DNA of 63,914 nt from the NCBI RefSeq assembly GCF_003311635.1, contig NZ_QEXL01000005.1, forward strand, positions 122,288 through 186,201, in the 5' to 3' direction. Each line of letters starts with the position of its first letter. Position 1 is the stretch's first letter. Positions 43,206-52,308 of the stretch are shown in pieces. Below the pieces are notes generated by a model that searched no databases, was not told the origin of the DNA, and worked only from the letters and a program-made list of their open reading frames with translations. Origin of the DNA: Novacetimonas cocois (GTDB lineage Bacteria > Pseudomonadota > Alphaproteobacteria > Acetobacterales > Acetobacteraceae). The position numbers and the translations under genes were made by a program.

Positions 43206-45020
43206 TCAGAATGTAATGCCGGTTTCAAAGTCCACGATAAGCGGATTGCGGTAACGGTTGGTTCCCCCGGTGCTCCAGATATACTGCGCGCCCGGCCTGA
43301 TCAGAAGCCAGGGAGTGGGACGCCAGCCATAGTTCAGTTCGATGGCGGGTTCGCCGGAGGGTTTGTATATGTCGGTCGCGCCCGTGGCCTGTATGTCGCG
43401 CACCCAGTTTGTCAGCTTGCGGTTGACCCACAGCATTTTCATGCCAAAGCTGACGGTATCATTGGGACGGTCCGGGAACGTTCCCTTGCGGGTGATGCCC
43501 GCATCCACGAAATAGGGCGCAACGGAGGTGCGAGGATCGCCCCATGTGAAGGAAGCGAAGAACGATGTGCCCCTGCGCGCATCATTGCTGTCACGTTCCA
43601 GCATCCGGTCGAACTGGAACCATCCGCCAAAGCGTCCCCGCACGTTGGCGACAGGCGCGACGGCAAGGTAGCGGGCGGCGATATCGAAGGTTCCCAGATG
43701 GGAATAGACATTTTTGACCTCCGACGTATCCCAGTAGCCACCAATCTTGATGTTGGTCTGAAGCGGGCCGGAATAATCGTCCTTGCCCCCCCGATGCCAG
43801 ACAAGCTGGAAGGGGATGAAGGTGCCGATTGCATCATGAAGGTTCATTTTCCAGCCATTATGGGTATTGGCGATGGAAGGATCGACCGAATAGACGCCGA
43901 ACTGGATGGAATAATGATTATTTCCCGCAGGGTAAAACTTTACCCACGCACCCGGATGGGCCGTCGGATAGTAACTGTAGCCGGAGTTGTAGGCAATCGA
44001 CTGGGGCATGCCGCAGATCGCATTGCTCTGGAACTGGCAGTAGTTGTTCATGCCCCAGTATATGGACCATGTTTCAAAGTCCGTTTCGGCATTTATTTCG
44101 CCGACATTTGTCGAGACATAACGATTCCAGGGCATTTCCCATGCCAGCAGCGTCAGGCGCACGGTGGGCGAGCCATAGATTTCCTGCGGGCTGTCAAGTG
44201 CGGGAAGTGTCTCGCCAAGTCCCTTGCCCGCGCGGGACGTCACGGTAAAATGGAACAGGCCCAGTTGCAGGCCCGTCAGTTTCTTGAGGTTGAAATCCAC
44301 ATTGATGCCTATTTCATGGGCGTAACGGACATCCTTGGACTTGCCGCCCATGGGATTTCCGGCACTGTCCTGAAAATAATGCCCGGTTATGGTGACGCCC
44401 TTGTCAATCAGCCATGTCCGCCTGCCGGCCCAGTTCCCGGTCATGGTATCCTGCGTCAGCCAGTCATGGAAGCTGGCTGGAAAAAAGCTGTTCTCGGTCG
44501 TATCCGACACGACGGCTGGCTCCCGCTCGCCCGCATGGAGGTTGACGACTGGCAGTTGCGTGGGCTGGATGGTTTTCGTCGGATTGGGGGCATAAAACCT
44601 GCGACGGTTATTCAATGAAGACGGAGTTGTCGTCGCGGGCTGGGTATTTGTCTGTGTCTGGACCTGGGTCGCCTGGACCCGGGTCTGTGAAACGGTAACG
44701 GGACGTTCCTGCGCATGGCTGTCGAGCGGATGGAAAAAAACGGTTGCCATGATGGAGGAAATCAGGGCTGCGGTTCCTGCCCACCTGCCGGCAGGACCCT
44801 GCCTGTGCTGTAGGCAGGCTGGTTCTGTCTTCGCGCTGTCCGGCTGCCTTGCGTCATTCATGCCGGAAGGGGGAAGATAATCACGGTTGATCCATTGATA
44901 TTCCGTGACGTTCAACGGGACTTGCGCGGGGCTGAGGCGCGCTTTCGTTCCTGACAGGAATTCCAGGGAAGGAAATTTCCGTTTCGATTCCTGATATATC
45001 TGGTGTCTCTGGTATGCCAT
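43206..45020 (-). CDS. OprB-family carbohydrate-selective porin
   Basis: A 604-residue outer-membrane porin. The barrel begins DTMTGNWAGRRTWLIDKGVTI, the OprB opening (about residue 210), and continues with alternating aromatic strands such as AWVKFYPAGNNHYSIQFGVY; it ends in Phe. OprB porins admit glucose and other sugars. The N-terminus is unusually long: a hydrophobic export segment (WAGTAALISSIMATVFF) lies at about residues 80-96. The first ATG (45020) has GTGGAG upstream while an ATG at 44861 closer to the signal has no binding site. A long Thr/Gln-rich linker precedes the barrel. It lies beside the sorbose dehydrogenase genes. Confidence 0.85.
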   Translation of the reverse strand: MAYQRHQIYQESKRKFPSLEFLSGTKARLSPAQVPLNVTEYQWINRDYLPPSGMNDARQPDSAKTEPACLQHRQGPAGRWAGTAALISSIMATVFFHPLDSHAQERPVTVSQTRVQATQVQTQTNTQPATTTPSSLNNRRRFYAPNPTKTIQPTQLPVVNLHAGEREPAVVSDTTENSFFPASFHDWLTQDTMTGNWAGRRTWLIDKGVTITGHYFQDSAGNPMGGKSKDVRYAHEIGINVDFNLKKLTGLQLGLFHFTVTSRAGKGLGETLPALDSPQEIYGSPTVRLTLLAWEMPWNRYVSTNVGEINAETDFETWSIYWGMNNYCQFQSNAICGMPQSIAYNSGYSYYPTAHPGAWVKFYPAGNNHYSIQFGVYSVDPSIANTHNGWKMNLHDAIGTFIPFQLVWHRGGKDDYSGPLQTNIKIGGYWDTSEVKNVYSHLGTFDIAARYLAVAPVANVRGRFGGWFQFDRMLERDSNDARRGTSFFASFTWGDPRTSVAPYFVDAGITRKGTFPDRPNDTVSFGMKMLWVNRKLTNWVRDIQATGATDIYKPSGEPAIELNYGWRPTPWLLIRPGAQYIWSTGGTNRYRNPLIVDFETGITF

Positions 45021-45444
45021 TTTATCTCCACTTTTATTATTGTTTTGTGGGATATGAGATCAGCTTTGATGAGACGGGGGCGGAACATATACATGCAACC
45101 GCATGGGACAATGCACGACATGAAGGCCGCGCATTGCAGTCTTGAGAAAAAATATTTGCAGTATGAAAGTATTATTTCAGTTTGTTTGTCGAGTATTTCA
45201 AGTTCGCCTGAACCATGTCTGTTTCATGGAAAAAGTTTGAATTCCACAATACTCTTCAGAAAACTTACAGATATTCCGGCAGGACTGGTCCCGAAGACTG
45301 TTTGAAAATCCTGCCTCCGGGACATTCCAAAAATCAGAAAGAAGTTTTTTTAGTAAAGATTTTCAAAATATTTGAAGAACATCATACTTAAAAAAGATGT
45401 TTCCTGAAAACGTCCGTTATGTTTTCAAACATTCCATCAGGATA
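45021..45444. other. AT-rich gap between porin and sorbose dehydrogenase genes
   Basis: About 420 bases without a supported gene; it carries the porin promoter region and a degenerate copy of the dispersed repeat at 45325-45378. Nothing else is recognisable. Confidence 0.4.
45325..45378 (-). repeat. Dispersed intergenic repeat, degenerate copy
   Basis: On the minus strand, TTTTGAAAATCTTTACTAAA is followed by AAAACTTCTTTCTGATTTTTGG, which aligns with GAAAAAGCTTCACCAAAAAC and TTCTTTATGATTTGCAGG of the copy at 63065. Several substitutions have removed the palindrome. Confidence 0.45.
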
Positions 45445-47040
45445 TCATGCATTTCCACGTATGAGATCCGCCGCCCGCTCCGCTATCATGATGGTGGGTG
45501 CATTTGTATTGGAACCGATAAGGGAGGGCATGACCGAACTGTCGCAGATACGAATGCCATCCAGACCATGAATACGTAAATCGGGATCAACGACGGAAAT
45601 CGTGTCCCGTCCCATCTTGCACGTGCAGGTCGGGTGATACGATGTCCGGCCATGTTCACGTGCATAATCCTGCAACGTTTCCTGTGTTGGAGTATTTCCA
45701 TTAAAAAAGCAGATTTTATCGATATATTTACGAAGGGAGTGCTGATTGAACATATCAAGGCTGAGCTTTATGCCCTCGCACGACACGCGCAGGTCATCCG
45801 GATCGGCAAGGAAGTTCGGATCGACAATCGGCTTGTCGGCCGGATTGGCCGAACGCAGCTTTACGCTGCCACGTGATTTCGGACGTAGCGTATAGCTGTT
45901 CAGCGTAATGCCCGACGTGCCCTTTGGCACGGAACTGACGCCTGCTTCCGCGCCAGCACCGGCAAGGAAATGGAATTGCAGATCCGGGCAGGTGGCCTTG
46001 TGATCCGAATACCAGAAGGCACCGGCTTCCACCACGTTGGACGTTACGGGGCCGGAATTGAACATGGCATATTGCAGACCGGCCCACAGCATCCAGTATT
46101 TCTTGTCATATTTGTTGAAGCTGTCGTTATGTTTGAGCTGCGCTATGATATCAATACCGAAATGGTCCTGCAGGTTCTCTCCCACCCCCGGCAGGTCCTG
46201 CACCACGCGTATGTTGTGCTGCCGCAGATGGGACCCCGGCCCGACGCCCGACAGCATCAGCAGCTTGGGCGTGCCGATGGCCCCGGATGTCACGATAATT
46301 TCCTGTTCCGCCAGCAGGGTATGCGTCCGGCCCCGCACGGCGTATTCGACGCCCGTGGCGCGGGAGCCGGTAAACAGGATGCGAAGCACCAGGGCATTGG
46401 TGATGACATGCAGGTTCTTGCGTTTCAGGGCCGGGCGCAGATATCCCCGTACCGTGGAGCAGCGACGGTTATCGCGGATCGTCATCTGGTAAATGCCGGC
46501 CCCTTCCTGTGTCGGGCCGTTGAAATCGGGATTGTACGGAATGCCCATTTCCTGACAGCTCTGCACGAAGGCGCGGCTGACCGGATGGGGCGTGGACAGG
46601 TTGGAAACGCCAAGCGGCCCGTCCGTTCCATGCCATGAACCGGCAAGAAACGTATTTCCTTCCGAACGCAGCAGGTATTTCTGGACATCCTTGAATCCCC
46701 AGCCTTCGGCGCCTTCTTCCACCCATCGGTCATAATCGGAAGGATGGCCCCGGGTATAGACCTCGGCATTGATGGAGGATCCGCCCCCCAGAACCTTGGC
46801 CTGCACATAGGGTATCTTCCGGTTGTTGGCGTGCTTTTGCGGCACGGTCGTCAATCCCCACGTCAGCGGCCCTGTCGTCATCTTGGCAAAGCCGATGGGC
46901 ATGTGAATGAGGGGATTGGTATCGCGCTGCCCCGCTTCGATCAGGCACACCCGGGCGCAGGGATTGTCGGACAGAAGGGTGGCAAGAACGCATCCAGCCG
47001 ATCCGCCCCCCACGACGATGTAATCAAACCCCTGCATCAT
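45445..47040 (-). CDS. sdh: FAD-dependent GMC dehydrogenase, L-sorbose dehydrogenase type
   Basis: A 531-residue GMC flavoprotein. The FAD-binding start is FDYIVVGGGSAGCVLATLL; VLGGGSSINAEVYTRGHPSD and the second GMC signature TSGAIGTPKLLMLSGVGP follow; the C-terminal active-site region is GRTSYHPTCTCKMG. Length, wording and the adjacent aldehyde dehydrogenase match the Gluconobacter L-sorbose dehydrogenase described with sorbosone dehydrogenase in 2-keto-L-gulonate formation (from memory). A choline or other alcohol dehydrogenase is the alternative. There is no signal peptide, so it should be cytoplasmic or membrane-peripheral. Its ATG overlaps the stop of the aldehyde dehydrogenase gene. 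Confidence 0.82.
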   Translation of the reverse strand: MMQGFDYIVVGGGSAGCVLATLLSDNPCARVCLIEAGQRDTNPLIHMPIGFAKMTTGPLTWGLTTVPQKHANNRKIPYVQAKVLGGGSSINAEVYTRGHPSDYDRWVEEGAEGWGFKDVQKYLLRSEGNTFLAGSWHGTDGPLGVSNLSTPHPVSRAFVQSCQEMGIPYNPDFNGPTQEGAGIYQMTIRDNRRCSTVRGYLRPALKRKNLHVITNALVLRILFTGSRATGVEYAVRGRTHTLLAEQEIIVTSGAIGTPKLLMLSGVGPGSHLRQHNIRVVQDLPGVGENLQDHFGIDIIAQLKHNDSFNKYDKKYWMLWAGLQYAMFNSGPVTSNVVEAGAFWYSDHKATCPDLQFHFLAGAGAEAGVSSVPKGTSGITLNSYTLRPKSRGSVKLRSANPADKPIVDPNFLADPDDLRVSCEGIKLSLDMFNQHSLRKYIDKICFFNGNTPTQETLQDYAREHGRTSYHPTCTCKMGRDTISVVDPDLRIHGLDGIRICDSSVMPSLIGSNTNAPTIMIAERAADLIRGNA

Positions 47041-48536
47041 GATGAAATCCAGTGCGAACGTTCGCCAGTATCGATATGGACGGATTTGGCCTGGGTATAT
47101 TCCTCGACCCCCAGAAGTCCCGTTTCCCGGCCCCAGCCCGACTGCTTGAAGCCACCGGTCGGCGTTTCCGGGCCGCCCGCCATGATGGTGTTGACCCAGA
47201 AACGCCCGGCCCGAACGCGTCGCGTGACGTCCAGCGCGTGATTGATGTTGCGCGACCAGACCGAGGCCGCCAGTCCATAGACCGTGTCGTTCGCCATCGC
47301 GATGGCTTCATCCAGCGTGTCGAAATGGAAAGATGACAGGACCGGGCCGAATATTTCCTCCCGCGCGATGGTCATGGACGGTGTAACCCCCGAAAACAGC
47401 GTCGGCGCGATAAAGCGTCCACCGCCGCACTGCAGGGCATTGCCCCCGACCACGACCCTGGCACCTTCCGCCTTGCCCTTGGCGATGTAGTTGAGGATCG
47501 TGTCATTCTGGGCGGCCGTGGTGATGGCGCCAACCTGCGTCTGCGGGTCGAACGGGTCGCCGACACGGATTTTCTTCATCTTCTCGGCCAGCAGATTTTC
47601 GAACTTTTCCGCGACCGAACGTTCGACGATCAGACGGCTGGAGGAGACACAGCATTGTCCGGTATTGAAACTGATGCCAAAGGCCACGCCATCCGCCGCG
47701 TCCTCAAGATTGGCGTCGGCAAACACGATGATGGGGTTCTTGCCGCCTAGTTCCAGCCCCAGTTTCTTGAGGTTACTGTCGGCCGACGCACGCACGCATG
47801 ATCGCCCCACGGCGGTCGAGCCGGTAAATGACAGCATATCCACGTCCGGATGTTCCGTCAGCGCCCGGCCGATGCTGCTTCCGGTTCCGGTCACCACGTT
47901 ATAGACACCTGCGGGGAGGCCTGCCCCGGCAAGGATGTCCGCAAGGATCAGCGTCGTAGCACTTGTCATTTCTGAAGGCTTGACCACCAGCGTACAGCCC
48001 GAGGCCAGGATGAACGGCACCCGTTCGCACAGGATCAGGAAGGGAAAATTCCACGGCGTGATCAATCCTACCACCCCGACCGGCTCACGCAGCACCATGC
48101 CGAACAGGCTGTCGCCAAGGTTGTTGAAGCTTTCGCCATGCAGAAGCCGCGCGGCCCCCGCTGCCGTTTCGAAACAGGCGACGCAGTGATCGATTTCGCC
48201 CCGTGCCTGGGAAATCGGCTTGCCGTTTTCAAGTACTTCCCACGTGGCAATTTCCTCACGGCGCTGACGTATCCCTTCGGCCGCCCGCAGCAGCACGGCG
48301 GCACGCGCCCCACCCGCCAGACCGGACCATCGCCGGTCTTCGAATGCTTCGCGTGCGGCGGCAACGGCATCATTGACATCCTCGGGCGTGCAGCGGGACG
48401 TGCGTGTGACCGGTATGTCGTGACTGGGGGAGTTGCGTTCGAACAGGTCGCGGTCCCCACGCCATCCACCATTGATAAAGAAACCGAATTCGCGCGGGGT
48501 TTCGGGTAATGCGACCCCGTGTCTCGTTTCGTGCAT
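47037..48536 (-). CDS. sndh: NAD(P)-dependent aldehyde dehydrogenase, L-sorbosone dehydrogenase type
   Basis: A 499-residue ALDH. Residues 16-27 read REFGFFINGGWR; the coenzyme region is VVGLITPWNFPFLILCERVP, then FTGSTAVGRS, LELGGKNPI (general base Glu) and FNTGQCCVSSS (catalytic Cys). The sequence closely resembles the Gluconobacter L-sorbosone dehydrogenase as I recall it. It would oxidise L-sorbosone, the product of the neighbouring dehydrogenase, to 2-keto-L-gulonate. The ATG at 48536 with GAGAGG upstream is chosen; an extension of 36 codons upstream is unsupported. It is the first gene of the two-gene operon. Confidence 0.85.
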   Translation of the reverse strand: MHETRHGVALPETPREFGFFINGGWRGDRDLFERNSPSHDIPVTRTSRCTPEDVNDAVAAAREAFEDRRWSGLAGGARAAVLLRAAEGIRQRREEIATWEVLENGKPISQARGEIDHCVACFETAAGAARLLHGESFNNLGDSLFGMVLREPVGVVGLITPWNFPFLILCERVPFILASGCTLVVKPSEMTSATTLILADILAGAGLPAGVYNVVTGTGSSIGRALTEHPDVDMLSFTGSTAVGRSCVRASADSNLKKLGLELGGKNPIIVFADANLEDAADGVAFGISFNTGQCCVSSSRLIVERSVAEKFENLLAEKMKKIRVGDPFDPQTQVGAITTAAQNDTILNYIAKGKAEGARVVVGGNALQCGGGRFIAPTLFSGVTPSMTIAREEIFGPVLSSFHFDTLDEAIAMANDTVYGLAASVWSRNINHALDVTRRVRAGRFWVNTIMAGGPETPTGGFKQSGWGRETGLLGVEEYTQAKSVHIDTGERSHWISS

Positions 48537-49243
48537 TGACGGCCTCTCTGTTATTCTGATCCGCCCATTCCGTGCATGGCGGATGCGTGATCTGTGACCT
48601 GAAACAACGTGTCCCGAAGTTGGGTAAAAGCGCCCGGATTCCATGAACGAAATGGAAATACAGTCGTTGCATGCGGTATTTTATGTAACGGGAAGGAATT
48701 ACGCCGCCGTTTCAGGAACAGGCGCGCGCGGACACTTGCATGCCGACGCGGCGCGATGGATTTTCCCCAGGGATTACACGAAGACGTTCGTGCCTGTATG
48801 CCGCCTGTCGTGAACCGGGGAAAACAATCATTGGTCGATGTCCTGTATTTTTGATTTGTGTCTGGCCGCGTTCTGGCAACCGCACTTGTTTTTTTGGAAC
48901 GACATCATCCAGATGCACCATCTGGTTACGTATGTGATAGAGCGTCGTGCCGACAGGGTTAATTCATATTTATGTGATATATTTCAGGGATACCGCAAAC
49001 AATGTCGCCCCTGGAACGGGAAGGGGCCGGCGTATCAGCCGAAAGATGGCCCGCGAAAGGCGGAAAAGGGTGATTGGGGATAAAGATTTCCCGCAACCCC
49101 GTCACGGAAAGTACACCGTCGCGTGATTATAATCGTTGTAAAATAAAAGAACATTCACAAAAGACGCCATTCTTTGTCCTTGCCCTTCGGATGCGAAAGA
49201 CGTATGTAACTAGTTAGTTCGTATAAGAGCAGGAAATGCCGGA
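48537..49243. other. Long divergent gap before the acyl-CoA dehydrogenase operon
   Basis: About 700 bases. A 53-codon frame at 48652-48813 is open but has no binding site or recognisable product, so I do not call it. The right-hand 120 bases are AT-rich and contain the motif at 49206-49224 just before the next operon. Otherwise nothing is seen; a decayed gene is possible. Confidence 0.4.
49206..49224. promoter_or_regulatory. Candidate TetR-type operator, site 1
   Basis: GTAACTAGTTAGTTCGTAT contains the palindrome TAACTAGTTA (49207-49216) and lies 20 bases before the acyl-CoA dehydrogenase start. A similar string, GTAACTATCTGGTTCGATA, occurs at 56281-56299 before the ABC importer operon. The shared pattern GTAACTAnnTnGTTCG suggests one regulator, probably the TetR protein at 62276. 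Confidence 0.5.
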
Positions 49244-50386
49244 ATGTATCTGAACGACACCCAGGAACAGGTGCGCGACATGGCGCGAGCCTTCGCGGAT
49301 GAGGTCATCCGCCCGGCCGCCGAGGCACTGGACCGCGAAGAACGCTTCCCCTCTGAAATATATGACGAGATGGCCAAAGTCGGGCTGTTCGGAATTGGCG
49401 TTCCGGAAGAACTGGGCGGTCCCGGATTCGACACGCTGACCTATGCCGTCGTGATGGAGGAACTGTCGCGCGGATATGCCAGCGTCGCCGATCAGTGCGG
49501 GCTGGTTGAACTGATTTCCACATTGCTGGTCCGTCATGGCACTGCAGTCCAGCAGAAGATGCTGCCCGAAGTCATAAGCATGCAGCGCAAGGTTGCCTAC
49601 TGCATTACCGAGGCGGAGGCCGGCACGGATGTCTCGGGCATCCGTACCACTGCGGTAAAGGATGGCGATGGCTGGGTCCTTAATGGCGGCAAGTTGTGGA
49701 TTCACAACGCGCCTGTCGCCGATACCGGCTTCGTCCTTGCCCGTACGGACAGGGAAGCGGGCAACCGTGGCATGTCGATCTTCATCGTCGACCTTCACGC
49801 CCGCGGTATCGAGCGCGGGCCCAAGGAACACAAGATGGGACAGCGCGCCAGCCAGGTTGGTGGCCTTACCTTTTCCGACGTGCGTCTTGGCCCCGATGCC
49901 CTGCTGGGGGAGGCCGGGCGCGGATTCCATATGATGATGAGCGTGCTTGACAAGGGACGCGTCGGCATCGCCGCCCTTGCGGTCGGCATCGCCCAAGCAG
50001 GGCTGGAGGCGGCCGTCGATTATGCCGGCACGCGCAAACAGTTCGGCAAGCAGATATCCGAGTTCCAGGGCGTGCAGTGGCTGCTGGCTGACATGGCAAA
50101 GGATATCGAGGCCGCGCGGCTGCTGGTGCATTCCGCCGCAGTCAAGATCGACCGGGGGCATGACGCCACGCGGTCATGTTCCATGGCCAAGTGCTTCGCC
50201 GGCGACATGGCCGTGGCCCGCACGGCCGACGCCGTGCAGGTCTTTGGCGGGTCGGGATACATTCGCGGTTTCGAGGTCGAGCGCCTGTACCGCGATGCCA
50301 AGATTACCCAGATCTATGAAGGTACCAACCAGATCCAGCGCATGATCATTGCGCGCGAGCTGATGAAAAAAGGCGCGCGCGCATGA
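49244..50386 (+). CDS. Acyl-CoA dehydrogenase family flavoprotein
   Basis: A 380-residue FAD enzyme with the full acyl-CoA dehydrogenase architecture: N-terminal helices (LNDTQEQVRDMARAFADEVI), middle beta domain with YCITEAEAGTDVSGIRTTA and GGKLWIHNA, and C-terminal helices with YAGTRKQFGKQISEFQ. The ending contains YRDAKITQIYEGTNQIQRMI, where Glu359 is at the position of the MCAD/SCAD catalytic base. It should therefore be able to remove two hydrogens alpha-beta to a thioester and pass electrons to ETF. The true substrate is unclear because no other CoA-dependent gene is present. It starts an operon with SDR, DUF993, isomerase and EtfBA; the SDR gene overlaps its stop. Confidence 0.92.
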   Translation: MYLNDTQEQVRDMARAFADEVIRPAAEALDREERFPSEIYDEMAKVGLFGIGVPEELGGPGFDTLTYAVVMEELSRGYASVADQCGLVELISTLLVRHGTAVQQKMLPEVISMQRKVAYCITEAEAGTDVSGIRTTAVKDGDGWVLNGGKLWIHNAPVADTGFVLARTDREAGNRGMSIFIVDLHARGIERGPKEHKMGQRASQVGGLTFSDVRLGPDALLGEAGRGFHMMMSVLDKGRVGIAALAVGIAQAGLEAAVDYAGTRKQFGKQISEFQGVQWLLADMAKDIEAARLLVHSAAVKIDRGHDATRSCSMAKCFAGDMAVARTADAVQVFGGSGYIRGFEVERLYRDAKITQIYEGTNQIQRMIIARELMKKGARA

Positions 50387-51150
50387 GACAGGTGGCGCTG
50401 GTGACCGGCTCTTCGCGCGGGATCGGCCTTGCGGCGGCGCAGGCCCTGGCGCAGGCCGGTTTCGGGGTAGCGATCAACGGGCCGGTGGAAGATGACGAAC
50501 TGCATGGCGCCATCGGCCAGATGCAGGCGCTTGGCGCCCCGGTCATGGCGGTGGCCTTCGATGTAAGCGACGTCGCCTCCCATGCCGAAAACCTGGCCCT
50601 GATCGAAGAGCGGCTGGGACCACTGACGACGCTGGTCAACAATGCCGGCGTGGGGGTGCTCCAGCGTGGGGACCTGCTGGACGTGACCGAGGCCAGCTGG
50701 GATCGCTGCCTTGCGGTCAATGCGCGTGCGCTCTTCTTCCTGTCGCAGGCGTTCGCGCGTCGGCTTCTGGCGCGCGAACGCAATGCCGACCTGTTCTATT
50801 CCATTGTCAATGTCACGTCCTCCAACGCCACGGCGGTGGCCGTGCAGCGGGCGGAATACTGTGCCTCGAAGGCTGCGGCGGCCATGGTGTCGAAGGCGTT
50901 CGCCGTCAGGCTCGGGTCTGAAAACATTGCTGTTTATGACGTGCAGCCCGGGCTGGTCGCGACCGACATGACCGCCCCGGTCATCGAAACGTACCGCAGG
51001 CGCGCCGCCGATGGTCTGACCCTGCTGCCGCGCGTCGGCACGCCAGAAGACATGGGCCGTGTCATCGCCGTCCTTGCCAGCGGCGGACTTCCCTACACGA
51101 CCGGGCAGGTCATTTCGGCGGATGCCGGCATGCTTGTGCCCCGTTTCTGA
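50383..51150 (+). CDS. SDR-family oxidoreductase (3-ketoacyl-ACP reductase-like)
   Basis: A 255-residue classical short-chain dehydrogenase. The cofactor motif is VTGSSRGIGLAAA at residues 7-19, NNAGVG follows at about 87-92, and the active site is Tyr159-x-x-x-Lys163 (YCASK) with a preceding Ser in VTSSNAT. The end GQVISADAGM is typical. Annotation as a 3-ketoacyl reductase is by similarity only; in a sugar locus it may oxidise a sugar or sugar acid. It overlaps the acyl-CoA dehydrogenase gene by ATGA. Confidence 0.88.
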   Translation: MRQVALVTGSSRGIGLAAAQALAQAGFGVAINGPVEDDELHGAIGQMQALGAPVMAVAFDVSDVASHAENLALIEERLGPLTTLVNNAGVGVLQRGDLLDVTEASWDRCLAVNARALFFLSQAFARRLLARERNADLFYSIVNVTSSNATAVAVQRAEYCASKAAAAMVSKAFAVRLGSENIAVYDVQPGLVATDMTAPVIETYRRRAADGLTLLPRVGTPEDMGRVIAVLASGGLPYTTGQVISADAGMLVPRF

Positions 51151-51158
51151 GAAGAACC

Positions 51159-52307
51159 ATGAAAATCGCACTGCCTGACCAGACCGGCCGGAAGGTGGAC
51201 TACCTTCTGGTCGGCACACCACTTCCCCCTGCGGTCCTGCCTCCCGATCCGGTGCGCGTTGTCTATTCGGCGGCACATGTGGTGGCCGATCCCCATACCG
51301 CGACCGACCCATCGGGACCGGCCGCGATCGACTGGGACAGGACGCTTGCCTTCCGCCGGTACCTGGCGGGGCTGGGCCTTGGCATTGCCGAGGCGATGGA
51401 TACGGCGCAACGCGGCATGGGGCTTGACTGGTCGCGGTCGCTCGAACTGATCCGCCGGACGAAGGCCGAACTGCCCGATGCGCTGGTGGGCAATGGCTGC
51501 GGGACCGATCAGCTTGATCCGCGTGACGTCATCTCGATCGATCAGGTGACTGGCGCCTATCTTGAACAGGCCGAAGCCATTCAGGCCGTGGGCGGGCGGA
51601 TCATCCTGATGGCCAGCCGCGCGCTGGTGCAGGTGGCGCGCTCGGCACAGGATTACCGCAGGGTCTATCGCAGGGTGCTGGACAGCTGTGACCAGCCCGT
51701 CATCCTGCACTGGCTGGGGGAAATGTTCGACCCGGCGCTGAAGGGATACTGGGGCACGGACGATTTTGACGAGGCAATGGAAACCGTCCTGACCATCATC
51801 GAGGAAAACCGGCTGCGTATCGACGGGATCAAGATTTCCCTTCTGGATAAGGAAAAGGAAATCATCCTGCGCCGCCGTCTGCCCGCGGGCGTGCGGATGT
51901 ATACCGGCGATGACTTCAATTATCCCGAACTCATCGAAGGGGACGCGCAGGGCTTCAGCCATGCGCTGCTTGGCATTTTCGATCCGCTGGCCCTTGCCGC
52001 CGTGCATGCGCTCAACCGTCTGGGGGACGGGGATGTCGACGCCTTTCGCGCGCTGCTTGACCCCACCGTGCCGCTGGCGCGGGTGATCTTTCGCGCCCCC
52101 ACCCAGTATTACAAGACAGGCGTTGTCTTCCTGGCGTGGCTGAACGGGTTTCAGGATCACTTCATCATGCTCAACGGGGCGCAGGCCATGCGTCCGCTGC
52201 CCTATTTTACGGAGATATTCCGGCTGGCGGACGGCTGCGGGCTGCTGCGTGATCCGTCGCTTGCCGTTGATCGCATGAAAACCCTTCTGGCGATGTACGG
52301 GGCATGA
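51159..52307 (+). CDS. DUF993 family protein (DapA-like barrel)
   Basis: A 382-residue protein of DUF993, which is related to the dihydrodipicolinate synthase/N-acetylneuraminate lyase barrel. Recognisable pieces are YSAAHVVADPHTATDPSGPA (about 36-55), IDWDRTLAFRRYL and LHWLGEMFDPALKGYWG (about 184-200). IDGIKISLLDK (about 225-235) places a Lys where class I aldolases of this fold form a Schiff base. No function is established for the family. It is often found with sugar-phosphate-isomerase-fold proteins, as here, suggesting an aldol cleavage or dehydration of a sugar-derived acid. Confidence 0.82.
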   Translation: MKIALPDQTGRKVDYLLVGTPLPPAVLPPDPVRVVYSAAHVVADPHTATDPSGPAAIDWDRTLAFRRYLAGLGLGIAEAMDTAQRGMGLDWSRSLELIRRTKAELPDALVGNGCGTDQLDPRDVISIDQVTGAYLEQAEAIQAVGGRIILMASRALVQVARSAQDYRRVYRRVLDSCDQPVILHWLGEMFDPALKGYWGTDDFDEAMETVLTIIEENRLRIDGIKISLLDKEKEIILRRRLPAGVRMYTGDDFNYPELIEGDAQGFSHALLGIFDPLALAAVHALNRLGDGDVDAFRALLDPTVPLARVIFRAPTQYYKTGVVFLAWLNGFQDHFIMLNGAQAMRPLPYFTEIFRLADGCGLLRDPSLAVDRMKTLLAMYGA

Positions 52308-52308
52308 C

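Noticed and set aside
45445-47040. Choline dehydrogenase (betA) annotation for the GMC gene, with betB next to it
   Set aside because: The pairing would fit betA-betB, but the sequences recall the Gluconobacter sorbose and sorbosone dehydrogenases more closely, and no BetI or choline transporter gene is nearby.
48652-48813. Short 53-codon frame in the gap before the acyl-CoA dehydrogenase operon
   Set aside because: No ribosome binding site, no family resemblance, no membrane or repeat character; kept only as a remark in the gap entry.
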